DNA from: Orthonyx spaldingii
Lineage: Eukaryota; Chordata; Aves; Passeriformes; Orthonychidae
Assembly (NCBI GenBank): GCA_013397795.1
Contig: VZTJ01000255.1
Coordinates: forward strand, 821,912 to 885,911
Direction: 5' to 3'
DNA: 64,000 nucleotides
Of the stretch, positions 1 through 10,306 are shown piece after piece; position 1 is the stretch's first letter; each line of letters starts with the position of its first letter. Below the pieces are notes generated by a model. That model made no database searches and was not told the DNA's origin. It saw nothing but the letters and a program-made list of their open reading frames with translations. Made by a program: the position numbers and the translations under genes.

Positions 1-270
1 AGAGGCGGGAGCGTGTAGGCGGGGGGGATGCGTGGGTTCTCACTCGCAGGGCGGAGGATGCCGGGGACAGGCAACCCCGTCGGCTCCGTCCTCCCGGCAG
101 CATCCCCGGTCTGGTGGTGGGATGGTGGTTGTGCCTCGATGGTTCTTCGTCGTGTCTGCCTTTGTGCTGAGCCTCCAGGAAAGCTCAAGAATAAAAGTCC
201 GAGGAAGCCAGACTAAGACAAACGTTACTACCGAGAGGCTGTTTTGGGACAGCAACTGTGCGGCAGAGCT
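1..270. promoter_or_regulatory. CpG-rich edge, possible promoter or first exon
   Basis: About 20 CpG dinucleotides fall in the first 270 bases, while CpG is rare in the following several kilobases. The richest part is roughly bases 1-150, with GGCGGG-type Sp1-like boxes near the very start. In vertebrates such an edge usually marks a promoter or first exon. The window cuts it off on the left, so its true size, the transcription start and the direction of transcription cannot be seen. Sequence composition is observed; promoter function is inferred. Confidence 0.5.
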
Positions 271-409
271 GAGGCGCCCTTTGGCAGCCTCATGGTTAAA
301 TGCAAAAGTCATAGCAACCCCCTCCCCACCTCGAAATACTGTGAGGAAGAGGAATCATAACATCATAAAATGTTTCCTTGTTCTCACTTCATTCTATAGT
401 ACTGGATAA
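122..409 (+). CDS. Possible partial first coding exon with signal-peptide-like start (unrecognised)
   Basis: An ATG at 122 has G at -3 and G at +4, a good initiation context. It opens a frame whose first ~18 residues (MVVVPRWFFVVSAFVLSL) look like a secretory signal peptide: a short N-region with an arginine, then a hydrophobic core ending before QESS. An asparagine-glycosylation type NVT follows at about residue 35. The frame stays open to a stop at 407-409, but the downstream part loses protein-like character, so a splice donor may lie inside it. I could not pick a donor with confidence; one weak candidate is the GTGAGG near 342. The protein family is not recognised. The upstream ATG at 32 in the same frame is a less natural start. 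The whole frame may also be chance within a CpG-rich 5' UTR. Confidence 0.15.
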   Translation: MVVVPRWFFVVSAFVLSLQESSRIKVRGSQTKTNVTTERLFWDSNCAAELRRPLAASWLNAKVIATPSPPRNTVRKRNHNIIKCFLVLTSFYSTG

Positions 410-3268
410 TTGCTTTTTCAACTCAATTGAAACTCAGTTTTTGTTATTGCCATGTTACTGCTTCTCCACGAGCTTCAGCATTTTTCAAAAACATCCATTT
501 CTTGTCTATTACTGTCTCTTGCCCACTTTCTGGACTGGATTGATAACCATTTGTGTTTAATGTTATGTTGAGTAATAGCTTCCAGAAATGGAGTAGGTGA
601 GGAGTCTGTGGAGGAGATAAGAGTAAATTGTCTTGTTCTTTGGCCCTGATCTCCAGAAGCACCTCTCCTTCAGGTCTGAAGCCTAGGCCATGCAGTCAGA
701 CCAATGTTAAAAACAAGTCATTATTCCCCAGGGAGTTAATCTTTCCAATAAATAACAGATACCTTTTATTTAAAAAATGATGGCAAATACAGTTAGATAG
801 ACAGGGGACCAGAGGTATTGAGGGCAGTAAAAATTAACTTATAGCTCACAAGCCACCTGCAAACTTGAACAGCATCTTCAGCAACATATCCACACTCCAG
901 TAACAAGAACCTCCACCAGAAACAGTTGAAAAACACATGTAACAGAAGTAGATCCAGAAAGCACACGAAAGGAAATTGTGGCAAGCAGCTAAAAAAGTAG
1001 CAGCCTGCAGAGCTCCCACTGTTTGCCACTCTTTCCACCTTTAGAACAACTGATTCTGTAGGAACTTACTGTCTCTCTCTGGTCAAGCTGATGTGTGCTC
1101 CTCCATATCCTCCTGTCAGCTTCAGTGGCAAAGCTGAAGGGGCTGAAAAAAGTGTTGAAGAAGGCAGAAGTGACTGGGTGGTGGTGTGAAGTAGAGGTCT
1201 TCAACTAAAACACACCGGCACTGCTCTGGTTACCAAGTTATCACAGTGGGAGTGCAACAGCCTGTTGGTTATGACAATCTAATATTTGGTCTAGAATTTT
1301 CATACTGAGAAGAGGCTCCGTCTGAAATAACCATTTCTTCCCTGTAAATGCAGACGCGGATGTGGTGGGATGCCCCTTTCTCTCTGCTGTGGTGAGTGAC
1401 AGCTCAAAGTTTAATTTTAAGTATTTAGTCCAGCATATTTTCTCACATTTGTGTAAATCCAGTGGTTTGAAACAAGCTAAATCACCCCCTTGTTTTGAGT
1501 GCAGGGTGGGCAGGGACCGTGACTCAGGCACCGCTACAGGTGACGTGACAGTTGCACTTCTGCAGCTCTGCTTGACTGTCTGGGGGTGCCGACACCAGTT
1601 GGAACAGCAGGGATTTCTCTGCTGCTCCCACACACAGCCCATGAAAGGCAATCAGTCTTCATAGGGAACAGCTCAAATAATTCATGTACCATGATAATTG
1701 TATATTCCCACCAAAGTGACACTGAACAGCCGATCCTTCAACAAAAAAGATTTGCCCATCACCCTAGATGATTGCTAAAGTGTTACATTTCTAAAAAAAT
1801 CCCTAAACCCTCATGATGATATGCAAGTACAGAAAAATTAGTGATGATAACTGAGCCTAGAGCTCCATGTCTGAAATTGGAGTCTCTCTGCACGTGAGCT
1901 GGGTGGCAGAAATGAGCCTGGATCCCTTCCCTTAGCCTGCTAGACCTTTCATACCATGAAGACTGAGTTGTACATCTCCCCCCTCCACTTTCTGCTGCGC
2001 AAACATATGGTTGGTGTTTCCTCAGTGGGGAGCCCCCAGCTGAGAGTGCACCTGTGGTATAGTCAACAGTAAACAGGACTAAAGAGAGTTAACCTACTTA
2101 TGTGCACTGAGAGAGGTGAGTTTATCCACTTTTATTTACTGCTACACTACTGGACTGCGCTTCAGCATAAATTGGTTCAAGGTGCCTTGTTTCAACAGTC
2201 GTAGAGAGAACTGGCTTCTTAGTTATTCTGTAACTCAAAGGTGTGCAAAATCACTGCCTAACTGGGAATAAAATTATCATAAGCACAATTATGCCTGTGC
2301 TGAAAGGACAAGGTCAGAAGAGAGAATCCAGAATGTCAACAAGACTAGTTCATGATGGATTGTCCTAGACAAAGCTGTCCGATGTTATATATCACAAAAA
2401 GTTAAAAGATGATGTAATTTATGTGTTAGATTCATTGTCAATTCACACCCAAACCTGAGGAATGGCAAAATCCATTGTCGTACTTTCGGCCATATGGCAC
2501 ATTTTGGGATGTGTGGTAAGGGTGGTTGGCAATATAGAATTTTTATCTTTGGCATATCAGTAAAGCATTTTGTGAACTGACAGTAGCTTCTGTGTTTGGC
2601 ACCAGCAATCCTGGGGGACCCCATGTCAGTGTGTTTTCCCTGCCATGATTTCACAACAACTTGCTCTTTGCTCAAAATAAAAGATCTTTCTGCAGCCAAA
2701 AGGGTCTCTGACTTAGTCTTTTTGCTCCAGAATTTTGGCATTGCTGGTTCAAACCTTTTGGGATGGTGAATCATGGTTAGGCTGGACTACTCAAGGGCAA
2801 TTCGGTGGCGTAGTGGCTTCTACCAGCTCTGACAAATTTCTTGCAGGGCTTCTTGTACTCCTCCCCTATTATTTCCATTCTTCATTTTTCTTATAGTAAT
2901 TTTTTATACTATACCAACATATTTATCCAGTAATTATTCAGAAGAGCCTGGTCAACATCCAGTGCTCATTCATTATTTTTAAAGAGGTCCATATTCATGG
3001 CTGCTGAAAAAAAATAAATGCATTCATAAAAAAAATGTGACTACTTTGGTTTTTAAGGGTAGGAGATGGAGACCTCACTTTTCTCTGCCTCCTATCTGAA
3101 CTCATGCTGGTTGCTACAGGTGGGAATGGGAGAGCTGCCCTTTGTTATAGTTTGTGTGATACTTCCAGCTAAAAGTTTTTGGTTATAATGTCACTAGATT
3201 GCATCAACAAGACCCAGATTTTCTGTTGTCACACAGCACTTTGGGAATGAGGACAAAAATTTTCATCC
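410..3268. other. Non-coding stretch, no recognised gene
   Basis: Mixed AT-leaning sequence with open frames no longer than about 136 codons, none showing a recognisable domain or plausible codon structure. A frame on the minus strand at 2385-2774 was looked at and not accepted. Around 2676-2682 an AATAAA is followed by a region that faintly resembles the R-U5 part of an LTR, but no target duplication or clear ends were found. Reads as intron or intergenic DNA. Confidence 0.6.
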
Positions 3269-3309
3269 TGTAGATTTTAATCTACAGTGGGGCAAAAAAA
3301 AAAAAAAAA
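3269..3309. repeat. Perfect short inverted repeat followed by A16 run
   Basis: Bases 3269-3286 form two perfect 8-base arms (TGTAGATT / AATCTACA) around a 2-base loop. Seven bases later comes an uninterrupted run of 16 A residues (3294-3309). The A run could be the relic of a retroposed poly(A) tail, but no recognisable body lies upstream and no flanking duplication was seen. Simple low-complexity sequence is the safest reading. Confidence 0.6.
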
Positions 3310-5170
3310 GTCTGAGGAGTGGGGAACAGATTGAGAGGGACAGGCTTCAGATGCAGCACATAGCATAACAGAACTAGCTCTTCCAGACACGGCTGAGATC
3401 GTCCAGCTTGATGCTGTATGTCCTGTAGGCATGCTGAAGGTGGAAATTGGGGCCATTTGGAAATTACATGCCTTCACAGTCTAAGTACATGGTTCACACA
3501 GTGAGTATGAATGGTTGTTCCTCTTCTTTAGGAGTGCAACTCTCCTGGACCTTTCATTGGACTGTTATTTATTGTCTTAGGTTAGCCTGCAAAGAACAAG
3601 ACCATAGACATTGCTTTTTGATTTGAATGTAATTTGTAGATAATGTATTATATCCATAAAGAAGAAGGAATATGCTAGGTATAGGCCTGGTGTGATGTGG
3701 TAAAAGCAAAAGTTAAGCAGCTTAGAACACCCACAAGCCCTCTTCCCTCCCTTGTGTTTGCTGAAAGTACAGAAAAGAGACTAGCAATGCACTTCAGGCT
3801 AGATACCTAGAAGGGGACTGAAACTCAGGGTTGCAATACCTAATTTTTAGATATCTGGCTTTTCAAGGGAATTCACAGCCTGGAAGTGCACTCCAGGTTA
3901 TCGCAATTACAATCCTGATAAGTGGGCACCTTGAAAAGGGCGTGCTGGCTGGCCTGAGCCTGCTGATAGGAAATAGTAAGCAGAGACAGTTGCTCATCTC
4001 TTACCAGGAGCTGCTCTCTTCTCTTCCCCGGGTAATTGTGGAGAGAAGGATGCAGGCAGCGAGGGTGACGATAATGTCGCCTAACTTCAGATGTCTGCAG
4101 TGCAGGGGCAGCCAAGGGGAGGCACAGCTCATCTGCTGTGCTTCTGTGTCTGCTTTGGGAGGAAATGCAGTGCCTAGGGTTACTCACTCAGATACAGCTG
4201 ACTATGCCACGGATGCTAAAGTTAAGCAAAATTAATGTGACACCCTAGTTAAAAAGCTAGGCATTTCCAGTGATAAATAACAAGCTTTGAGGATGTAAAT
4301 TTTGAGCATGTTTGTCTCCAGGGATGAATCAGTGCCCAGCCATGTGTATCTAGAAAGTCGAGCCAGTGTAGTTTTCCTTCATATCTGGTGCTGTTGATGT
4401 AAAAGATCAGAGCTCCTATCTGTGTTTTTGTTGTGTTTCTGCATTTGAATCAGGGTTGGTAGCAACCTTAGGCTGCTCTCTCAAAAAGCTTGAATCAGAA
4501 AATGAGTCCAGGTTTTTTTGAGTAATGTTTTTGAATTCAAGCATCAGAGCAAAGTGGCAGTTTCCTAGGGGTTCATCTTGGGTGAGGCAGGAGGAAACTA
4601 CCTCTCTTGTTATTAATTGGTTTGAATGGGATCTTGCAAAGTAGCTACTGAAAGACAGCATTCACATGACTGGGATAGTTAGAAGGGATTTTGATGAGTG
4701 GTAAATGAAGGAATATGTATGAACATACATAGGAATATATGGCTCCCACACCTGAGATATTTTTCTCTATTAGTTATGGGTGAGATGTCTTTTCTGCTTG
4801 ACATTGCTGTCACTTCAGAACGTTTTTGGGCAATGGATCTGTGAGGCATACAGACAAAAAAACCACAAACAAAAACCTTTTACAGCCAAATTAAGTGTTG
4901 GCATCTCTCTCTGGACTTTATTGCAATTTTTTCCCCCTCCTTAAATTTCCTACTCCTGGATTTATGTAATTAAATGACAATCTCAGGTCTTGTGAAAAAT
5001 AATAAATATGGTTTCTATACATCATGATTCTAGAGGGATGTTTTAAAAAGTGATTTGAAAGTACCCTGAATGTGCAGCAACCAACAGAGAAATAAAATGA
5101 AAACCACATTTATTATTAGGAAAAATCTTGAAACTTTTAACCATACTTGTCATTTTTAAAGTTGACTTAT
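3310..5170. other. Non-coding stretch
   Basis: No gene recognised. The longest open frames (3831-4235 plus, 3873-4187 minus) overlap each other on opposite strands and match no family. Local A-rich and AT-rich patches occur near 4855-4880 and 5090-5170. Confidence 0.6.
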
Positions 5171-5350
5171 GATTTAGATTAGACATTAAGAACAGCTTTC
5201 TAACTTTCAGTTGGAAAGCACAAGAATAGATTGCCTGGAGTGACAGTGGGAGGATTTTGAAAATAGATTGGACAAATGTCTGCTGGGAATGGTTTAGCTA
5301 CAGTCGATCCAGCCCAGTGCCAAAGGATGCACAAGTGACCTCTAATTCTT
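5171..5350 (+). mobile_element. CR1 LINE 3'-end fragment
   Basis: The stretch follows the CR1 3' untranslated consensus in order: a degenerate form of the 'ggttagatattaggaa' block at 5171-5190, then 'cagttggaaag' and 'agaatagattgcctggag', 'gattggacaaatgtctgctg', 'ggaatggtttagcta' and finally 'gtgacctctaattctt'. CR1 is the dominant non-LTR retrotransposon of birds and reptiles, and most copies are 5'-truncated 3' ends like this one. The copy is clearly diverged. The terminal block between 'gacctct' and the octamer-like tail seems shortened by an internal deletion. The element points to the right, with the 3' tail near 5350. No coding remnant of the reverse transcriptase was seen. Confidence 0.8.
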
Positions 5351-5550
5351 CCGAGCTGCAGCACGTTGTGGTCCCTCAGCACTGGCAGTGGCCCCTCCGC
5401 CGGCAGCGGCACCGCAGCCTGGCTGGGTTCTGCCGAGGTGCCGTGGTCGGCAGGTGCAGGAGGACAGACCCCCGTCCTTCCCAGGACGTGTGCAGAGCTG
5501 GGGAGTGCCAGTGCTCACGGGAGGGCTGTCATGGCTGGGATTCACCTCTC
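5346..5550. other. Isolated CpG-rich patch next to CR1 tail
   Basis: About 13 CpG dinucleotides occur in roughly 205 bases, with GC well above the flanks on both sides. The patch begins almost exactly where the CR1 3' end stops. Long open frames on both strands here are a by-product of the high GC. It could be a small methylation-free island, an exon of a non-coding RNA, or a GC-rich insertion. Nothing in it identifies a product. Confidence 0.45.
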
Positions 5551-8500
5551 GCCCTGCCTGACCTTTCTGCTTGACTTCTCTGAGCATGTTTTTGGTTATA
5601 AGCAGTTCCTCTGGGCAACCAGGAGCGAGGTAGGGAGTCACCTTCTCTGCAAATGTTATACATGAATAAACACCTTCCTAGGCTTGCTTAACCCCAGTCC
5701 ACTGTGTGTCTGGTTCCCTGCTGACACACCATTAGCATCTGAAGCATCTATATTTCCTGAATCGCAACAGAGATAACTTATCGTTCTCCAGCCGCTTATC
5801 TCAGACCTGCCCTGTGGATCTGGTGCAAAGATTTCCCCATTAGCACATAACAACAGGTGCCTGGCATTCACTTTGAAATGTTCCCCTTTTTAAAAATAAG
5901 AAGGTTTGGGATTCTTGCTTTCTACTTTTTGCATCTTTTTTCCATCTCTATGCCAGTGTAGCCTGATTTATTATTGGACTGTTGTCCCATATCGTGCTGA
6001 CAGTGCTATCAGTTCCACACAAATATGTTCCAGAAGTTCTGGATATGTTAGCATCATCCTTGCATTGCAGTGGCCAAAGTCAGTGTGCCTTTTAAAAAGG
6101 GGTTAAGTACATATTCAGAACACTCTTCTGGAAGTTACAGGAATATAGAAGTGCAGGAACGAGCATCCACCTAATTGTCTTTTTCATATCTGTTTATTCT
6201 CTCAACAAATCCCTGGGGTACCAAGTCAGCACCTATGGTGCTATGCATAGGTTCGCTTTTTGGGAAAAGGGTCAGCAGAGGCAGAGGTGCCCACAGCAGC
6301 CAGTGTGATGGAGGATGGGATTGTAGAGGGGTACACCCAGGAGACATCTCTTCATAGCCCCTCTTCCATGGAGTTTCACCCTACTTCCCAAATGTGGCAT
6401 CTCTGCTTTTTCAGCAAGCTCTTCAGCATCCCCTCTTGCAAATGTGGTAGACAGGGTAGACAGTGCTTCTTCTCCCCATGGTAGCCTGGGGTGCCAGGGA
6501 GCTCCCGGAGTGCTAGGGGTTGCACACAGGTGTGCTCCCTGCTGCGCACATCTCTGTGGAGCCTGGCCCAAAAGGGCCTGATCGCTCTCAGGCATTGCTC
6601 ATGTAAGCTGCTACCTCAGCCGCGGTCCCCTGTACTTTACTGGCACTTGTTAGAGTTGCTGCTGCTTTAGAAATGTTACAGTTCTTTCTTATCATGGCTT
6701 TGGGTAAGAAAATAGACATGATGCAAGGAGAGAAGAAGATCAGGGCAAGAAGCTGAACTCTCTTCTTGCTATGCTGACTACTGCTACCCCTAAATCACAT
6801 TTTTTGTCATGAAGTGAAATCTTATCCAAAGCACTGGAAAGGAGCATGTAACTAACCACAGAGTTGAGATTCACTGGCTGGAATTTTATCATAAGAGATA
6901 TGAGGAGCGTGATAGACACACTGGTGCTATCACATATAGATACGTTCCTTGATGCTTTTCATCATGAAATTCTGCTTCCTCTTGCTTATATAGTTGTGCC
7001 ATCTGTATTGATTTGAGTGTTTCAGTGCTTGATGTTTTCATCCAGATCAAGATCCAGGAGACAAGTGAAAATATAAGCAGCCTATCTTTCATTTCAAAAG
7101 AAAAGCTGCTTGAGTTTGCAAAGTTGCAAAGTTTTCAAGGAGAGCCTTGCAAATGCAATAAGAAAGCTAAAGCATCTCAACAGCAGGTGTCTGCTTTTAC
7201 TGCTATTTAAAAAAAAGGTCAGTTTTACAGCTAATCTATGAGCCTTTTTGTGCATGGCCTGATTTGTACTTTCTTAATGCTCAGAACCGACAGTATTGTT
7301 TATAGCGCTGTCAAACTTATGAAAATTAAAGAGCTTTTTTTTGGCTAGTCTCTGACTTAAGGCAAACCATCCTGGAAGCAGCCAGTGTCATGGTTCCATG
7401 TTTTCAGAGAATGAAATTAAGGGACACTGATACACTTGAACATCCTAAAAAATTATCACTATTATTTCATTGTGAAAGTCTAGCAATAAGATTTGGTACA
7501 GAAGTGCAGAATTTTGCGGTGCCTTTAACTAAACTCTGATATTTCTGAAAATGTGAGTTTACAGCTGGTTGTTTACTCTGGGCCAGACACAGTCCTTGCA
7601 GGCTCCATGTACCTTTAACAGACTTCAGCTTCTCCCCTCACCTTGTCATGACCAGGCTGTGGATGGAGAAAGAGAACCCAAGTGAGTGGTTGGAGGAAGT
7701 CTTCCCTGCAACCCTCATTTGTGATGACTTTATATTTCTGTGTTTCTGGGTAGATGAATTGCCAATAAGGGTTGTTCTCTTGTGATCTTATTTGTTTCAT
7801 CTTATTGGATGAGGCTGGAGTGCTGAGAGGGGGAGAACTCCCACAAGTGTGGAAAGATGGTGGGAGAATGGTGGTTCAGACAAGGGAAAAGAGGAGGAAG
7901 GTGGAAGCAGAGTAAGATTAGGATGAAATCAAGAGGATGAGGGAAACGTCAGGACCCAAAGTAGGACAGAATATGATGCTGATGGGGGATTGAGGGGAAG
8001 AGGCCAAAGGCTTGTAGCTCCCTAAGGGATCCACAGCAGGATCCAAGAGTTCCACCTCTCTGCTTTTGTGTTCTGACTTGCAAGTAGCAGTGGATGCAGT
8101 AGTCCTCAATATGCTCCCATACACCCATGCTCTAATACACCTCTGGTGAGCAGCACTTCAAAGATAACAGCCTGTTACTGCCATTATTTCAAGCAACAAA
8201 TGATGTCACAGACTTAATTATGAGTGGAGGACTTAATTCTCCTACCCAGTGATACATTTATTTTAAAACAAGTCATAAAGTTTTCCTCCTCCTGAACTCC
8301 ATCTGTTTGAGGGGTATGAAGGTTGAATAACTGAGCCTTCAAAAGTTACAGAATGTCAGAATTAAGTTTCTTCTCTTGTGTATGTAAATTAAAATGTGCT
8401 TGTATGATTACATATGTGGTCTCAGTTGACCATGCCCGGACATCCAAAGTGGAGAGACCTCTTGGGAGGAATTGATCGAAGGACCAAATTATTTTTGGGT

Positions 8501-9689
8501 TGTAATTGTATATGGCAAGATAGATAATAACTATACATTGTGTGTGTATTATTTGTATTCCAAAGCCTCCCTTACAATGTGGGTGGAACATTACTAGTCC
8601 TCACCAGAGCAGGAAATCTGACCTGGTATTTGCTGGAACACAAGCTCATTATACACAGTCTTCTGGCTAGAAGTGCAAGAAAACATCACCTTTTTAATTT
8701 GTTGGGGAGAATAAAGACCAGCACTGTGCAATGTAATGTTGAGTTATACTCATCGGGTATTCCAAACTTCTTAAGTGTAGACGAGCCATGGACACTGGTT
8801 AATGCAATATTGCTCTCTGTCATGATGGCTGGTGCTCACCCTGACCTTCCTGGCCCTCCAAGACATGAGGTTGCTGGAATAGGATGGAGAAGTTTCTGAT
8901 GGTCCAGCTTGTCATGAGAATGGGCAAGGAGCAGCTGCAGGGGCCTCATAGGCAGGGCCCTGGTTTGACGGCTGTTTGCCTCCTCCTTCTCAATCACTTT
9001 TCAATCAAGCTCCAAAATGACAGTTTGAGGTGAGCAGAGTGAAAATAACTTGTGGGAACAGAGGTTTATTCCTTTTCTGGCCTTATAAGCTTAATAATTT
9101 CCAGTGAAGGCACAGCAAAGACCGAAGTCTTGGTTGCAAACTGAATATTCAACACCGTTCTGCATCTACTAATTTTTAAGTAGAGAGGAGCCATTGCTGC
9201 ACCGAGGAAAATTAGGTTTGTCAAATCATTCACACTTTAAAAACAATCTTATAAATCTGCATTCTCTCCATCCTACCTATAGCTCCTCTGTCTCCAACTT
9301 TGCACAGCGTAAGCCCCAGGTTACCTGGGTGCCTGCAGTACATGCAGAACACATGGTGATCTGTTCAAATTTAATGAAGAGCATTTTCAAAATTAATTAC
9401 CTAGAAACAAATATTAAATGACTATTCTGTAGAATATAGGAAGAATAATTACTGCAGAGGAGTGAATGAAGGCTGTTATGAATGTTGCCCTTGTGCTCTG
9501 GGGTGCAACCCCCATGTACCCTCCTCAGCCCCCCCGGAATGGAAACGTAATAGCAACGAGAGCTGATCTGCTCTCATGGTTTAGACGTGGGCCTCATTTC
9601 CAGCAGGTGGGTGATGCTGGTGATCTGATGTGCCCTGAATTAAGCATATCTTTAAGGTGTTTGGTTTTTTTATTTTCTCTCTGAATAGA
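5551..9689. other. Non-coding stretch
   Basis: Typical intronic or intergenic sequence with short homopolymer runs. Open frames up to 119 codons (8540-8899, plus) have no recognisable motif. Nothing indicates an exon, RNA gene or young mobile element. Confidence 0.6.
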
Positions 9690-9762
9690 GACTTCCAGTT
9701 CTGTTATACTGAGGCTGGTGGTGACTCCAATTAACTCTGGATGTGACTGCAGGATCTGGACC
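9690..9762. repeat. Ancient hairpin-type interspersed repeat relic
   Basis: The segment starts with 'ccagttctg' and ends with 'caggatctggac', so its ends are imperfect inverted repeats. Between them lie 'gtgactccaattaactctgg' type blocks. This resembles a palindromic repeat that is common in turtles, crocodilians and birds, whose consensus contains 'gtaactccattgacttcaatgg' and ends in 'ggatctggcc'. The recognition is from memory of the pattern, and the copy is strongly degraded. Confidence 0.4.
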
Positions 9763-9883
9763 TCCCCAGCTCTCTGGCTCCATGCTTCCCCTCTGGCTTT
9801 GCCAAACCGCTGCAAACAAGTTCATTATCTTTTGCCCTGATGTTTTATATAGCAGTTAGGGTGGGGATTCTATGTGTGAATCT

Positions 9884-9913
9884 AAAAAAAAAAAAGGAAA
9901 AAAAAGAAAGAAA
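9884..9913 (+). repeat. A-rich low-complexity tract
   Basis: Runs of 12 and 8 A residues are broken by GG and then continue as GAAAGAAA. No retroposed body is recognisable directly upstream, apart from the older hairpin-type relic more than 100 bases away. Confidence 0.8.
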
Positions 9914-10242
9914 TGACAAGAAAAATTGAAAGCCGTATGCTGACAGGTGTAGGTGGGCTTAGATAACAAGGATTACATTGCAAAATCTAATATGAAGATG
10001 TGTTATATCTAGCCCTTGCTAAAATTAAAAAAAGGAAATCTGATCAGCATGGTAGGCAGCTGAGTTTGACCCAAAGACTTATGGAATAAAGTGTCATTTG
10101 CATCCCTCTTCTGCAGTCTCAAAGAGGTAATAAATAGTGCAGTAGAAAAGAAGTGCCAGTGGAATGTCTAATTTTAAATTTTTTTATATTAATCTCCTCT
10201 CAAAAGGAATAAAATAAGAAACTGAAGGTAAACAGTTCTTTT

Positions 10243-10306
10243 TAATATATAAAATATATAAAATGAGCTATATCAGATTTATGTTTTTATGTTTATATGT
10301 TTATGC
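10243..10306. repeat. AT-rich simple repeat
   Basis: A short tandem of 'aaaatatat'-like units (10243-10264) is followed by 'atgttttt/atgtttat' units (to about 10306). It is low complexity, with no gene content. Confidence 0.7.

Noticed and set aside
2353..2775. LTR-like stretch with AATAAA and a U5-like tail, plus a 129-codon minus frame
   Set aside because: No matching target duplication and no unambiguous TG...CA borders were found, and the minus frame has no known relatives. The resemblance is too loose to call.
2745..2812. tRNA promoter-like boxes (GGTTCAAACC and TGGCGTAGTGG)
   Set aside because: The B-box-like string lies before the A-box-like string, the reverse of a tRNA gene, and no cloverleaf can be drawn.
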